Counted from the first letter of the stretch, positions 20,642-29,985 are shown. The stretch: DNA of 64,000 nucleotides from Gelidibacter salicanalis (GCF_016469035.1 NZ_JAEHJZ010000018.1:1-64000), one strand, 5' to 3'. Translations and numbers: made by a program. The notes: generated by a model from the letters alone, not told the origin.

Positions 20642-20687
20642 TAAAGTAGCGATAAGGGGCTGCGATCCCCTGACCTCCGGGTTATGA
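20642..20687 (-). tRNA. Partial tRNA-Met (CAT), 3' half only; probable integration site scar
   Basis: On the minus strand the sequence starts in the anticodon loop (TCATAACCCGGAGGTC), continues through a T-arm-like stem (AGGGG / CCCCT) and ends with CGCTACTTTA, as tRNA-Met genes do. The D-arm, 5' acceptor strand and a normal TTCGA T-loop are missing, so it cannot be functional. A truncated integrase starts 150 nt away. Many integrases use the 3' end of a tRNA as attachment site, so this is best read as an att remnant. Confidence 0.6.
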
Positions 20688-20696
20688 AAATTCAGA

Positions 20697-20735
20697 ATTG
20701 AAAATCGAAATCACATAAATATACTGATTTTCAAT
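20697..20735. repeat. 10-bp inverted repeat near the integrase
   Basis: ATTGAAAATC (20697-20706) and GATTTTCAAT (20726-20735) are perfect inverted copies 19 nt apart. A position between an att-like tRNA fragment and an integrase gene suits an arm-type or regulatory binding site, but this is inference. Confidence 0.45.
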
Positions 20736-20757
20736 TGGTTACATTTAATTTAGGCTC

Positions 20758-20781
20758 CCTTGATATCATCTAATATCAAGG
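20758..20781. repeat. 9-bp inverted repeat upstream of the integrase
   Basis: CCTTGATAT / ATATCAAGG with a 6-nt spacer, 57 nt before the integrase start. It could be an operator or a hairpin in the leader. Confidence 0.5.
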
Positions 20782-20838
20782 AAAATGGCCATTTGTTGTA
20801 CCTAAAATGTCGCACCTTAATAGTCTAAAAATCAGGTT

Positions 20839-21654
20839 ATGGCATCAATTCAAACAGTACTTAGAAACAAGCCAAATGGTCGAATGTTTTACCCAATTGC
20901 AATAAGAATTACCAAAGACAGGAAAACTTCCTACATTTTTACTGGACAATATATAGATAAAATGGAATGGAATGAGCAAAAAGGTCTCGTCAGGAAATCT
21001 CATCCAGACGCCATGTCTATTAACCAATTAATATTTATTAAACTAGGCGAAGCCAGTAGGCGTCTACTCAAAGTGCAGTCTGAACGAGAATATCAATCTG
21101 TGTCCACCATCAAAACTAACATTGTTAAAAAAGAGCGATTTGATTTTTTTAGTGCCGTTAAAATTCAATTGAGACGATTAGAGGAGCGAGGTCAATACCA
21201 TCAACGTGATGTTGTTAAAAGTAGCATGGATAAGTTTAAAACTTTTTCGAAATCTGAAAAACTACATTTTAATGAGCTAACTGTTGATCTGTTGAAACGT
21301 TTCGAAGCTTATTTAAAGAATAATAGAGGATTGGCTCACCGTACCATAGTTAATTATATGATTGCCATTAGAACGATTTACAATATAGCTATTGGTGAGA
21401 ATTGGGCAGAACGTAATTACTATCCCTTTGGTAGAGGCGGTTATACAATAAAACTTTTGGAGTCTCAAAAGATCGGACTGACAGTGGAAGAAGTTAAATT
21501 GCTTGAAAAAGCCGAAGCTCTAACACCTTTCCAGCAGCACGCTCTAAATATTTGGTTAATAAGTTTGTATTTTGCTGGTATAAGAATTGGGGATGTAATA
21601 CAGCTCAAATGGTCAGATTTTATTGATAATGCGAATCAAGGGTTAAAAAATTAG
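20839..21654 (+). pseudogene. Tyrosine recombinase (integrase), C-terminally truncated
   Basis: 271 codons. The arm-binding domain (about 1-90; RMFYPIAIRITKDRKTSYIF) and the SAM-like core-binding domain (about 105-205) are intact. The catalytic domain starts (LTVEEVKLLEKAEALTPFQQ) and keeps the first catalytic Arg in YFAGIRIGDVIQLKW. It then ends without the HxxR and Tyr motifs because an insertion sequence begins at 21627. Normal members have about 400 residues. No rest of the gene was found beyond the insertion. It is therefore inactive. Confidence 0.85.
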
Positions 21655-22675
21655 TGTTATAAAAGCCGCCGTCAGTCTTCCATATGCATGAAGGGTCAAA
21701 CCTTTTGTGGACCTGACCTTACTTGCTTTCTGTATATCGAATTTTTCAATAAGCCAACTGAACAATGCCTCTATGGGCTGTCTGATTTTAGACACAGCTC
21801 TTGAATATAGGTCGTTACAGGCTCTGTCAATTTTTCTCAGAACATCCGCCATTCCCTTTACGGCCTTTACGGGAGTTAGCATTTCAGAGTTAAAGTTGGC
21901 ATTCATATTTTGAAAAAAAGCAGTGTCATTATATATTTTATCCCCAAAGAAAGTACGGTCTCCAATTTCGGACCAGGGCTATTTAAATAAGGTTAAGTCG
22001 TTTACGGAAGCTGGTGTAAATATAATTTGCTCTGGATGTGGCAATTTGTTTGGATTGCAAAACCCCAAAGCATGAAGTTTCATTCCATAATAGTACATAC
22101 CCTTTGTAGAACAATATCCCTTGCTCGTTATTTCGGGTGCAACTTTACCTGAACGTTTTCCAGAACAGGTGATAATTGGCATAGAATCCAATACGCTTAA
22201 CTTGTTGGAACAGCCCTTTGGGCCAAATTCGGTTAAAAGCATGCCTGCTAAAGTGCTCATGGCACCAGAGAGTCTGTTTATTCTATAATTAAAGGCTTGG
22301 TAAATTCCCAGATCAAAAAACCAGCTCATTAAATATTCACTTGCAAATTGATGTATCTTGTTCATTTTAATAATCCCTTGGTGCTGCATCACAAATAGAT
22401 AAATGGTTATAATTTCCTGATCTGTAAGTTTTGGTGCATTATTATTGCTAAAGCGTTCGCATTCAAATTGTAAATGTGTTTCAAATTTTTCACAGACATA
22501 GTCATATTATTTTTATTAACTTGTAATCCTTGTTATTGCTATTTGTATCCAAAATAATCTTGTTGAAATTGACTATTAAGATACTGGTAATCAATAACTT
22601 AAACAAGTTTAAGGCGTTGTTTTTCAACTAATTAAGCTTGTTTTTTTGTTTATTTTCTACCCTTGATTCGCATTA
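21627..22675. mobile_element. Insertion sequence (IS982-like) with 17-bp terminal inverted repeats
   Basis: TAATGCGAATCAAGGGT at 21627-21643 is repeated as its exact reverse complement at 22659-22675, bounding a 1,049-bp element. It carries one broken transposase on the minus strand and lies inside the integrase catalytic domain. A clear target duplication was not seen, which may mean rearrangement after insertion. The ACCC/GGGT at the inner side of the repeat and the DDE transposase fit IS982 best, but the family call is tentative. Confidence 0.75.
21643..22500 (-). pseudogene. DDE transposase of the inserted element, broken by an in-frame stop
   Basis: The readable frame runs from about 22500 (FETHLQFECERFSNNN, KLTDQEIITIYLFVMQHQGI) through YYYGMKLHALGF and IFTPASVNDLTLFK. 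It meets a TAG at 21979-21981, then continues in the same frame with PWSEIGDRTFFGDKIYND and RQPIEALFSWLIEKFDIQKA to the stop at 21643. No start codon exists in frame at the N-terminus. One amber codon and a lost start make a decayed copy unlikely to move by itself. Confidence 0.75.
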
Positions 22676-23100
22676 ATAATATTACAGTTTCAGAACTTTC
22701 ATTCCAAATCAATGTTCTGGACAAATAGAATATAAAAAAGAAAGAAAATAGAATCGGTTATTGAAAATATATTATTAATGTGCAGTTTATTTCAATGACA
22801 ACGGAATTGAATGTTTTGAGTTAAATAGCTCAGTTCAAAATGGATGAACTTATAAAAAGTGTATAAATTAAAATTCTCTTTCCCCATCATCATTACGGGT
22901 TTTCTTCTTTGATGCTGTTTTTCTGATAAAATCAATACGTAAACGCAAGATTAATATAACGCTACGCACTTTCGAATCCAAATAGCCAATACTTCTTCAT
23001 TTGGCTAAACGCTCCCATTCGGATTAACAAAATTTGAGCATAAGAATAAGATAGGTTTACCTCTTCATAATTGCTGATTCAATAAAATTTTGAAGAAATA
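22676..23100. other. Non-coding stretch between the insertion sequence and the alginate locus
   Basis: AT-rich with no intact gene. The only coding-like trace is a short minus-strand C-terminal peptide at 22868-22968. The first alginate promoter begins at 23101, so this stretch is the left border of the locus. Confidence 0.5.
22868..22968 (-). pseudogene. Possible C-terminal gene fragment
   Basis: An open minus-strand stretch encodes a hydrophobic lead followed by a basic tail (LRIDFIRKTASKKKTRNDDG, ending EREF and a stop). It looks like the cytoplasmic tail of a membrane protein, with nothing readable upstream. I do not recognise the family. Confidence 0.25.
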
Positions 23101-23131
23101 TTTGATAATGCAACAGAAATATCTATATTTG
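23101..23131 (+). promoter_or_regulatory. Promoter of the PL6-PL7 operon
   Basis: TTTG (23101-23104), exactly 19 nt, then TATATTTG (23124-23131), a perfect Bacteroidota promoter. Its last two bases overlap the tandem operator, so a bound regulator would cover the transcription start. The leader before the PL6 ATG is about 135 nt. Confidence 0.85.
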
Positions 23132-23152
23132 GTAAACCAATCTGGTAAACCA
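23130..23152 (+). promoter_or_regulatory. Tandem FadR-type operator, copy 1
   Basis: TGGTAAACCA at 23130-23139 and again at 23143-23152, separated by ATC. Each copy has TGGT..ACCA half sites, like the TGGTNNNACCA sites of FadR-subfamily GntR regulators. The identical double site occurs at 30174 and 35460, and a single related site before the GntR gene. Confidence 0.8.
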
Positions 23153-23270
23153 ATTTAGATTTATGTGATATCATCCAAATGTCCTTTTGAAAATTATTTT
23201 AAAACGGGTAATTATCTAGTCACAACAGATGCTAATGCTTTTGCTGAGGTGAAATATTATAATTTGAACT

Positions 23271-25574
23271 ATGAAAAAACTCATATCCGTTGCATTCTGC
23301 CTTTGTATACTTTTTGGATGCGAAAAACCCGTTACGACAAACTCAATTAATGTTAATGATATTGCAGCTTTAACCCAAGCGATTAAAGACTGCAAACCGG
23401 GGGATGATATTATCATGGCCAATGGTATTTGGAAAGACGTCCAAATCGAGTTTTTAGGAAATGGCACCAAAGACAAGCCAATCATTTTAAGAGCGGAAAC
23501 GCCTGGGAAAGTTACGATTGAAGGTGCGTCCAATCTAAAGCTAGGAGGTAGTTACTTGATTGTAAAGAACCTTTATTTTAAAAATGGTCATACCCCCACC
23601 AAAAATGTCATTCAATTCAAAATTGATGAAAAAACCGTCGCAATGCACTGCAAAGTGACCAATTGCGTTATTGAAGAATTTACCCAACCCAATCGCGATG
23701 ATACGGACCATTGGGTGGAATTTTGGGGCAGACATAACGAGTTGAGTAATTGCTATATTGCCGGGAAATCAAATTTTGGGCCTACAATTAGGGTGCGATT
23801 AGATGGCAACGAAAATGTTAAGAATTACCATAAAATCATCAACAACCATTTTGGACCAAGACCTCGTAAAGGTGGGCCACATGGAGAGACTTTACAAATA
23901 GGTGACAGTGGAACATCCATGACACCATCGCATACCATTGTTCACAATAATTTATTTGATCGTTGCAATGGCGAAGTTGAAATTATTTCAAGTAAATCTA
24001 ACTTTAACGTGTTTACCAGTAATGTGTTTTTTGAGAGTGAAGGCTCGTTGGTGTTGCGTCATGGAAACTATGCTAAAATCGATGGCAACGTTTTTATCGG
24101 AAATGACAATTCAGAATTTATTGGTGGCATCCGGGTCATAAATACCGGACATTGGATTACGAATAACTATTTCTACAAGCTAAAAGGTTTAACATTTAGA
24201 GCGCCTTTGGCAGTAATGAACGGCATTCCGAAATCTCCTTTAAATCGATATAATCAGGTTACTGATGTCGTTGTGGCATACAACACTTATATCGATTGCA
24301 TATCGCCATTTCAATTTGGTGTTGGTTCTAATGTCAGTCAAAGCGAAGTATTGCCAAAATCTGAAATCCGTTCTGCCAGAGCCGAACGCATGATTCTTGC
24401 CAACAACTTAATTTACAACCAGAATCCAGATAATTATCCAATTGTGGCCCATGATTCTGTGGATGGTGTTCTGTTTGAAAAGAATATTTTGAATAGTGAA
24501 AATAAAAGCGGAGTCACTTCGGGTGGTCTTATCAGAAAAGATTTTAAGATGAAGAAATTAACCGATAATCTATTCGTGCCTATCGAGAATTTTGAAGATG
24601 TCTATCGAGGATTTGATTTCGAAACGATCAAAACAGATTTTTTCGGAACTGAAAGAAGTAAGCAAAACGCAGTCGGTGCCATGATAGTTCCCGTTAAAAA
24701 TAGACCTGTTTTAATCGACAAAAAAAAATATGGAGCCGATTGGTTCGAAACAGAAAAGGAAGCTTACAAACCACAAACACTCCAAGTTTCTAATGCTGAT
24801 GAACTTAAAGTTCAACTATCAAAAGCAAATTCTGGTGATATTTTGGCTTTAAAATCTGGAGTTTATACGATTGATAAAAAACTAATCATTAATAAAAACA
24901 TCACAATTACTTCATTAGATATCAACACAAAAGCTGAATTGCAGTTCACTTCTGATAGTATCGCATTTGAAATGCAACCGAAAGCAAGACTTCAAATAAA
25001 TGAGGTCATTTTGAAAGGGAATGGCAACCAAGATGCATTTGCAACCTTGGATAAAAACATGACCAAAGCATACGATTTATTTTTGGAAAATGTAGAATTG
25101 GATAATTTTAACAGCGTGCTAAGAGTCTCTAAAGGTTCTTTTGCAGATACAATTTCTGTGGTTAATTCAGTTATCAAAAACTGCAATCGTGGTTTCCTTT
25201 TGAATAAAGAAATAAATGATGGTGGCGATTATAATGCCGAATTTGTGATCATTAAGAACACTGAATTTACCGATATCAAAGAAACCATTCTCGATTATTA
25301 CCGTGGCGGTTATGACGAGTCGACCATTGGTGGGAATTTAGTGTTTCAGAACAACACCGTTACCAATTCTGGAAAGCTGGAATCAGACCAAATTCTCATA
25401 AAAAACAGGGGCATCGTGAATGTCGATTTTTCTAATAACACATTTAAAAACAATCCTGTAAAACTGATTGCCGTGCTTTGGGGCGAGAAAGACCAAAAAC
25501 CTGTGGATAATACCATTGAAAATTCAGGAAAGATTGAAGTGGTTCAAAACTTGAAACTTAAATTAATGTATTAA
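23271..25574 (+). CDS. Alginate lyase, polysaccharide lyase family 6 (lipoprotein)
   Basis: A 767-residue two-domain PL6 enzyme. A lipoprotein signal ends at Cys17 (LFGC). The N-terminal parallel beta-helix (about 28-420) holds the Lys242 and Arg263 pair in ISSKSNFN and LVLRHGNYAK; their 21-residue spacing equals that of the catalytic Lys/Arg of characterised PL6 AlyGC. A second beta-helix region (about 500-760) follows. It cleaves alginate by beta-elimination, probably at the cell surface. First gene of a unit with PL7 (27 nt gap), the gluconokinase fusion and an Nramp-like transporter, under the operator at 23130. Confidence 0.93.
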   Translation: MKKLISVAFCLCILFGCEKPVTTNSINVNDIAALTQAIKDCKPGDDIIMANGIWKDVQIEFLGNGTKDKPIILRAETPGKVTIEGASNLKLGGSYLIVKNLYFKNGHTPTKNVIQFKIDEKTVAMHCKVTNCVIEEFTQPNRDDTDHWVEFWGRHNELSNCYIAGKSNFGPTIRVRLDGNENVKNYHKIINNHFGPRPRKGGPHGETLQIGDSGTSMTPSHTIVHNNLFDRCNGEVEIISSKSNFNVFTSNVFFESEGSLVLRHGNYAKIDGNVFIGNDNSEFIGGIRVINTGHWITNNYFYKLKGLTFRAPLAVMNGIPKSPLNRYNQVTDVVVAYNTYIDCISPFQFGVGSNVSQSEVLPKSEIRSARAERMILANNLIYNQNPDNYPIVAHDSVDGVLFEKNILNSENKSGVTSGGLIRKDFKMKKLTDNLFVPIENFEDVYRGFDFETIKTDFFGTERSKQNAVGAMIVPVKNRPVLIDKKKYGADWFETEKEAYKPQTLQVSNADELKVQLSKANSGDILALKSGVYTIDKKLIINKNITITSLDINTKAELQFTSDSIAFEMQPKARLQINEVILKGNGNQDAFATLDKNMTKAYDLFLENVELDNFNSVLRVSKGSFADTISVVNSVIKNCNRGFLLNKEINDGGDYNAEFVIIKNTEFTDIKETILDYYRGGYDESTIGGNLVFQNNTVTNSGKLESDQILIKNRGIVNVDFSNNTFKNNPVKLIAVLWGEKDQKPVDNTIENSGKIEVVQNLKLKLMY

Positions 25575-25601
25575 TAGTTCTCTTATAAAACCAATTTATA
25601 A

Positions 25602-26651
25602 ATGAAAAAAATAGTATATACCGTAGTCACACTTTTAACAATTGTTGCTTGCAAAAATAAATCAAAAACGACCTTAGACGCAACCACTAAAAGCAAAACT
25701 GAAAATGTAACAAAATATCCAAGTGATGTTCTTCCATTTTTAAATGAATGGAGTATTCTTTGTGGAGATGGCACGCACTCTGACGAATTAGTAAATTTTG
25801 AACACAAAGATTTTTTTTATGTTGAAAATGATGCAAACACTAATTGGGTAGTCTATAAAACACCGAACTCTGGAATTACCTCACAAAATTCGAGCAATAC
25901 CAGGACAGAATTAGGACAAAGAGAGAAATGGACACCAGAAGAAGGTGGTAAATTAACTGGCACATTAAAAGTGATGCATGTGTCAACTTCCGGTGATGCT
26001 AGAGTTGCTGCTTCATACTCGGTAGTTGTTGGACAAATTCATGGTAAGGAAGGTCACGAAAACGAACCTTTAAAAATATTTTATAAAAAATTCCCTGGAC
26101 ATACCAAAGGGGCTGTGTATTGGAATTACGAAATCAATACTGAAGGTGATAATTCGGGAAGATGGGATTTCTCAACAGCAGTTTGGGGGTATGATATGTC
26201 CTTAATTGGGACAAGTCCTGATACCGCTCCTCCAGAACCTGAAGACGGGATTGCTTTAGGCGAAGAATTCAGTTATGAAATAAACGTTTACGAAGGTGTT
26301 ATGTATCTGACGTTTACAAGTGACGGTCATGAAACTAAAACGTTTACAAAAAATTTATTAAAATCAGACTTTGCAACAAAAGAAGCTATTCCTCAACAAA
26401 TATGGACTTTATATGCCTCTATAGGTCGTGACGGCATTGAACGCAAAAATGCCTATGCTGGGGAGACGCAAAATTTCAAACAAGGTGCTTATAACCAAAC
26501 CAACGGAAAGAATCCTGAAGATAATATGGTGTGGAGTACTGGGTCAGAAACTTATGATGGCGATATCGCCAAACAATATGCAAATGGAGATTATGCCGAA
26601 GTATGGTTTAAGGAAGCGACCGTAGGCGAAGGTACAGCTCCTAACAAATAA
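25602..26651 (+). CDS. Alginate lyase, polysaccharide lyase family 7 (lipoprotein)
   Basis: A 349-residue PL7 enzyme with a lipobox at Cys17 (TIVAC) and a short polar linker. The jelly-roll domain carries the three family motifs: RTELGQ (101-106), QIH (145-147) and NFKQGAYNQ (291-299). In this family QIH usually goes with activity on polyguluronate or mixed MG stretches and QVH with polymannuronate, so guluronate-rich blocks are the likely target. Second gene of the first alginate operon. Confidence 0.93.
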   Translation: MKKIVYTVVTLLTIVACKNKSKTTLDATTKSKTENVTKYPSDVLPFLNEWSILCGDGTHSDELVNFEHKDFFYVENDANTNWVVYKTPNSGITSQNSSNTRTELGQREKWTPEEGGKLTGTLKVMHVSTSGDARVAASYSVVVGQIHGKEGHENEPLKIFYKKFPGHTKGAVYWNYEINTEGDNSGRWDFSTAVWGYDMSLIGTSPDTAPPEPEDGIALGEEFSYEINVYEGVMYLTFTSDGHETKTFTKNLLKSDFATKEAIPQQIWTLYASIGRDGIERKNAYAGETQNFKQGAYNQTNGKNPEDNMVWSTGSETYDGDIAKQYANGDYAEVWFKEATVGEGTAPNK

Positions 26652-26662
26652 AATAGAAAACA

Positions 26663-28546
26663 TTGAAGAAAGTCATATTTATCATTGGGGTTTCTGGTGT
26701 TGGAAAAAGCACCATAGGTCAATTATTGGCAAAGGAGTTGAACATTCCTTTTTTCGATGGAGATGATTATCATCCCAAAGAAAATATTGCTAAAATGTCT
26801 AATGGACAGCCATTGAACGACGCCGATAGAGCAGGTTGGTTGGCTATTTTAAATCAGTTGGCAAAGGACCAAATAAAAAATAATAGTTGTGTTATTGTCT
26901 GTTCAGCTTTAAAACAAAGCTATCGAGACCTCTTAAATTCCGGTTTGGAAAAGAACTACAAATGGGTGTATTTGTCGGGTAGTTTTAAACAAATCATTAA
27001 AAGAATGAAAGCTCGCGACAATCATTTTATGCCCGCAAAATTATTACAATCTCAATTTGACATCTTAGAAAAACCTAAAAATGCCATTGAAGTTGATATC
27101 CGTTTAACGCCAAAAGAAATAGTGAAAAAAGTGAAAGATGCATTAGATCATAAATCGGAATTTGGACTCTTCGGCCTTGGAGTCATGGGGAAAAGTTTGA
27201 GTCGGAATTTAGCCAAAAAAGGGTTTAAGATTTCCATTTTCAATAGAGAACTAAAAGGAACTGAAGAAAATGTTGCCATCAATTTCAAGCATGAATTTCA
27301 AGAATTATCGTCAGCACTTCCATTTAACAACATTGAATCTTTTGTAAACTCTTTGGAAGTCCCACGTAAGATAATGCTTATGGTCAATGCAGGTAAAATT
27401 ACCGATATGGTAATTAAAGATTTGATGCCGTTTCTATCGGCAGGCGATATTTTAATTGATGGAGGTAATTCAAATTATAATGAAACAAAAGAACGGTTCG
27501 ATTATTTAAAATCAAAAGGTATTCATTTTGTAGGCGCTGGTGTTTCAGGCGGCGAAGAAGGCGCATTGAATGGACCATCCATTATGCCTGGTGGCGATAA
27601 AGAAAGTTATAAAGCTGTTCATCCATTTTTAGAAGCCATAGCGGCAAAAGATGAAAACGGTTTACCATGTTGTACTTATATAGGAACTGAAGGTAGTGGA
27701 CATTTCGTGAAAATGGTTCATAATGGCATTGAGTATGTAGAAATGCAATTATTGGCAGAAGTGTTTACGATGCTACAAGCATTGGGAAATAATCCTGACC
27801 AAATTGCTGATATTTTAGAATCGTGGAAAGCGCATAGCAATAGTTACTTGTTAGAAATCACTATTGATATTTTGAGGAAAAAAGAAGGCGATGATTGGTT
27901 GGTAAATAAAATTATGGACAAAGCTGGCAATAAAGGTACAGGCAACTGGACAACTATTGCAACAGCTCAATTGGGAGTACCAAGTACCATGATAGCGTCC
28001 GCTTTGTTTGCTCGTTATTCCTCATTTTATAAGGAAGAACGAATAGTTGCAAGTGGAAATTTTCAATCCAATGAAAGTTCTAAATTCGATGTGACGAATG
28101 ATGAAATTCTAAAAGTATACCAATTTGGGCGGTTGATAAACCATTATCAAGGTTTTAAATTAATAGATGAAGCTTCAAAAAGCTATAAATGGGATTTAAA
28201 TTTGAGTGAACTGTCACGAATCTGGACAAATGGCTGCATCATCAAATCTGACCTGATGGTTGAATTGGTAACGGTATTCAAATCAACCAACAACATGTTG
28301 ACCAATGAGCACATCATCCAACAGATAAAAAAATCAAAACCAGCCGTTAAAAAAGTAGTTTCCCAATGTGTTTTAAATGATTTGCCAATTCCAACCTTAA
28401 GCGAGTCTGTTAATTTCCTAAACAATTTCGCCATAGCAAAGTCATCTGCAAATTTAATACAAGCACAACGCGATTATTTTGGAGCACATACCTTTCAACG
28501 ATTGGATGATGATTCTGGAAAATTCTACCATAGTACTTGGAAATAA
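26663..28546 (+). CDS. Gluconokinase / 6-phosphogluconate dehydrogenase fusion protein
   Basis: A 627-residue fusion. Residues 1-160 are a GntK-type gluconokinase: P-loop GVSGVGKST (9-17), DGDDYHPKENIAKMSNGQPL and NDADRAGWL. Residues 166-627 are a full-length decarboxylating 6-phosphogluconate dehydrogenase: GLGVMG (171-176), GVSGGEEGAL, catalytic Lys in GSGHFVKMVHNGIEY, and the end LIQAQRDYFGAHTFQR. It should turn gluconate into ribulose-5-phosphate, CO2 and NADPH. The start is TTG at 26663, since a TAG stop lies three codons upstream and no ATG is available. It lies 11 nt after PL7, so it is co-transcribed with alginate lyases. Both halves keep their catalytic residues. Confidence 0.92.
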   Translation: MKKVIFIIGVSGVGKSTIGQLLAKELNIPFFDGDDYHPKENIAKMSNGQPLNDADRAGWLAILNQLAKDQIKNNSCVIVCSALKQSYRDLLNSGLEKNYKWVYLSGSFKQIIKRMKARDNHFMPAKLLQSQFDILEKPKNAIEVDIRLTPKEIVKKVKDALDHKSEFGLFGLGVMGKSLSRNLAKKGFKISIFNRELKGTEENVAINFKHEFQELSSALPFNNIESFVNSLEVPRKIMLMVNAGKITDMVIKDLMPFLSAGDILIDGGNSNYNETKERFDYLKSKGIHFVGAGVSGGEEGALNGPSIMPGGDKESYKAVHPFLEAIAAKDENGLPCCTYIGTEGSGHFVKMVHNGIEYVEMQLLAEVFTMLQALGNNPDQIADILESWKAHSNSYLLEITIDILRKKEGDDWLVNKIMDKAGNKGTGNWTTIATAQLGVPSTMIASALFARYSSFYKEERIVASGNFQSNESSKFDVTNDEILKVYQFGRLINHYQGFKLIDEASKSYKWDLNLSELSRIWTNGCIIKSDLMVELVTVFKSTNNMLTNEHIIQQIKKSKPAVKKVVSQCVLNDLPIPTLSESVNFLNNFAIAKSSANLIQAQRDYFGAHTFQRLDDDSGKFYHSTWK

Positions 28547-28571
28547 AGAACTAAACTAAAACCACCACACC

Positions 28572-29846
28572 ATGCCAACATCCGAAAATAAAAAGTCCTT
28601 ACTTAAAAAATTTATCGCGATTATTTTGGGCTTTGGTCCTGGAATTTTTGCCATTGGTTATACCATAGGCACAGGTAGCGTAACGGCAATGATTGTTGCC
28701 GGAAGCAAATTTGGAATGCAGTTATTATGGGTGCTATTATTGAGTTGTTTATTTTCAGGAGTTTTAATGTTTGCCTATGGTAATTATGCTTTGATTACTG
28801 GCGAAACGGCGCTCTACGGATTTAAAAAGCATTTAAAGTTTGGTAAGGTTTTAGCCCTTTTAATTATCGTAGGGATCACTTTTGGACAATGGAATTCCCT
28901 GATGGGTATTTTAGGCATTTCAGCCAATATTATTTTTGAAATATTAGCGGCAAATTTTGAAGGCTTGATTCCCTATAAATATGAAACGGTTTTAATTACA
29001 GCCATTATCATCATCGTTATTTTCTACTTGCTAATGCTCGTGGGAAAATATACGTTTTTCGAAAAGATTCTGGTCATATTCGTAACACTTATGGGTTTGT
29101 CATTCGTTCTTTCATTATGTTTTGTACAGCCACTTCCGGCAGATGTCATTCAAGGGTTAATACCTACCATTCCAGATGTGCCTGGTGGTAAAATGTTAGT
29201 TGCTGCTTTTGTTGGGACTACGATGGCCTCGGCTACATTTTTGTCGCGACCTCTTTTTGTAAAAGGAAAAGGATGGACTATAAAAAATTTAGGTCAGCAA
29301 AAAAAAGATTCTATAACCGCTGCTATTTTAATATTCTTAATAAGTGCTACCATAATGGCAGTGGCAGCAGGTGCGTTGTTTCACCAAGGAAAAGTGGTTA
29401 CTCAAGTACTCGATATGGCAAATACTTTAGAGCCAGTTGCGGGTAAATGGGCAGTTTCTATTTTCTTTTTCGGAGCGTTAAGCGCTGGTTTATCCTCTAT
29501 TTTTCCTTGTTTATTGATAGCGCCATTATTGGTCGCTGATTATCAGTCGGGAGTTTTGGATACCAACTCGAGACAGTTTAGAATTATTACGGCCATCGCC
29601 TGTTTAGTGGCGTTAATTGGACCTGCTTTTGGAGCAAACCCAATTGAAGTCCAAATTTTGTCACAAGTATTTAATGTGTTTGTCTTGCCGATTGTTATTC
29701 TTGGAATCATATTAATGGTAAATAGTAAGAAAATAATGCAAGGCTATAAAACGGGTGTTTTTGTCAATATTGGGCTGTACGCGTCACTTCTTTTTGCATG
29801 TATCATTTCGTACAATGGGGTATTGGCATTAATGGATTATTTTTAA
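28572..29846 (+). CDS. Nramp-fold transporter lacking the usual metal ligands
   Basis: A 424-residue inner-membrane protein with about 11 helices and the LeuT-type Nramp layout (GFGPGIFAIGYTIGTGSVTA, then MQLLWVLLLSCLFSGVLM). In true Mn/Fe transporters helix 1 has DPGN and helix 6 MPHN. Here the aligned parts read IGTG and MASA, so the Asp and Asn metal ligands are absent. The substrate is therefore probably not a divalent metal. A place behind a gluconokinase fusion in an alginate operon suggests a sugar acid or related solute; that is inference. Last gene of the first alginate operon. Confidence 0.75.
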   Translation: MPTSENKKSLLKKFIAIILGFGPGIFAIGYTIGTGSVTAMIVAGSKFGMQLLWVLLLSCLFSGVLMFAYGNYALITGETALYGFKKHLKFGKVLALLIIVGITFGQWNSLMGILGISANIIFEILAANFEGLIPYKYETVLITAIIIIVIFYLLMLVGKYTFFEKILVIFVTLMGLSFVLSLCFVQPLPADVIQGLIPTIPDVPGGKMLVAAFVGTTMASATFLSRPLFVKGKGWTIKNLGQQKKDSITAAILIFLISATIMAVAAGALFHQGKVVTQVLDMANTLEPVAGKWAVSIFFFGALSAGLSSIFPCLLIAPLLVADYQSGVLDTNSRQFRIITAIACLVALIGPAFGANPIEVQILSQVFNVFVLPIVILGIILMVNSKKIMQGYKTGVFVNIGLYASLLFACIISYNGVLALMDYF

Positions 29847-29881
29847 ACATCCTCTTCATTAAAAATCATATTGTTGCAATA

Positions 29882-29985
29882 GAGGACGCTCCGATGGGGC
29901 TTAAGAGTCATGATGAGGTTATCTACTACAAGGACTACGCTCCTCTGGAACTGAAAAATCCGTAGGTATGTCATCTTAGTAATAT
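29882..29985. repeat. Two degenerate copies of an intergenic repeat
   Basis: Two diverged units of about 50 nt follow each other, both beginning ACGCTCC (29884 and 29938) and sharing the pattern CTCC, TGG, CTTAA or CTGAA, and GTTATC or GTCATC. They occupy the space between the Nramp-like gene and the second PL6 promoter. A 77-codon minus-strand frame here is not convincing as a gene. Confidence 0.4.
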
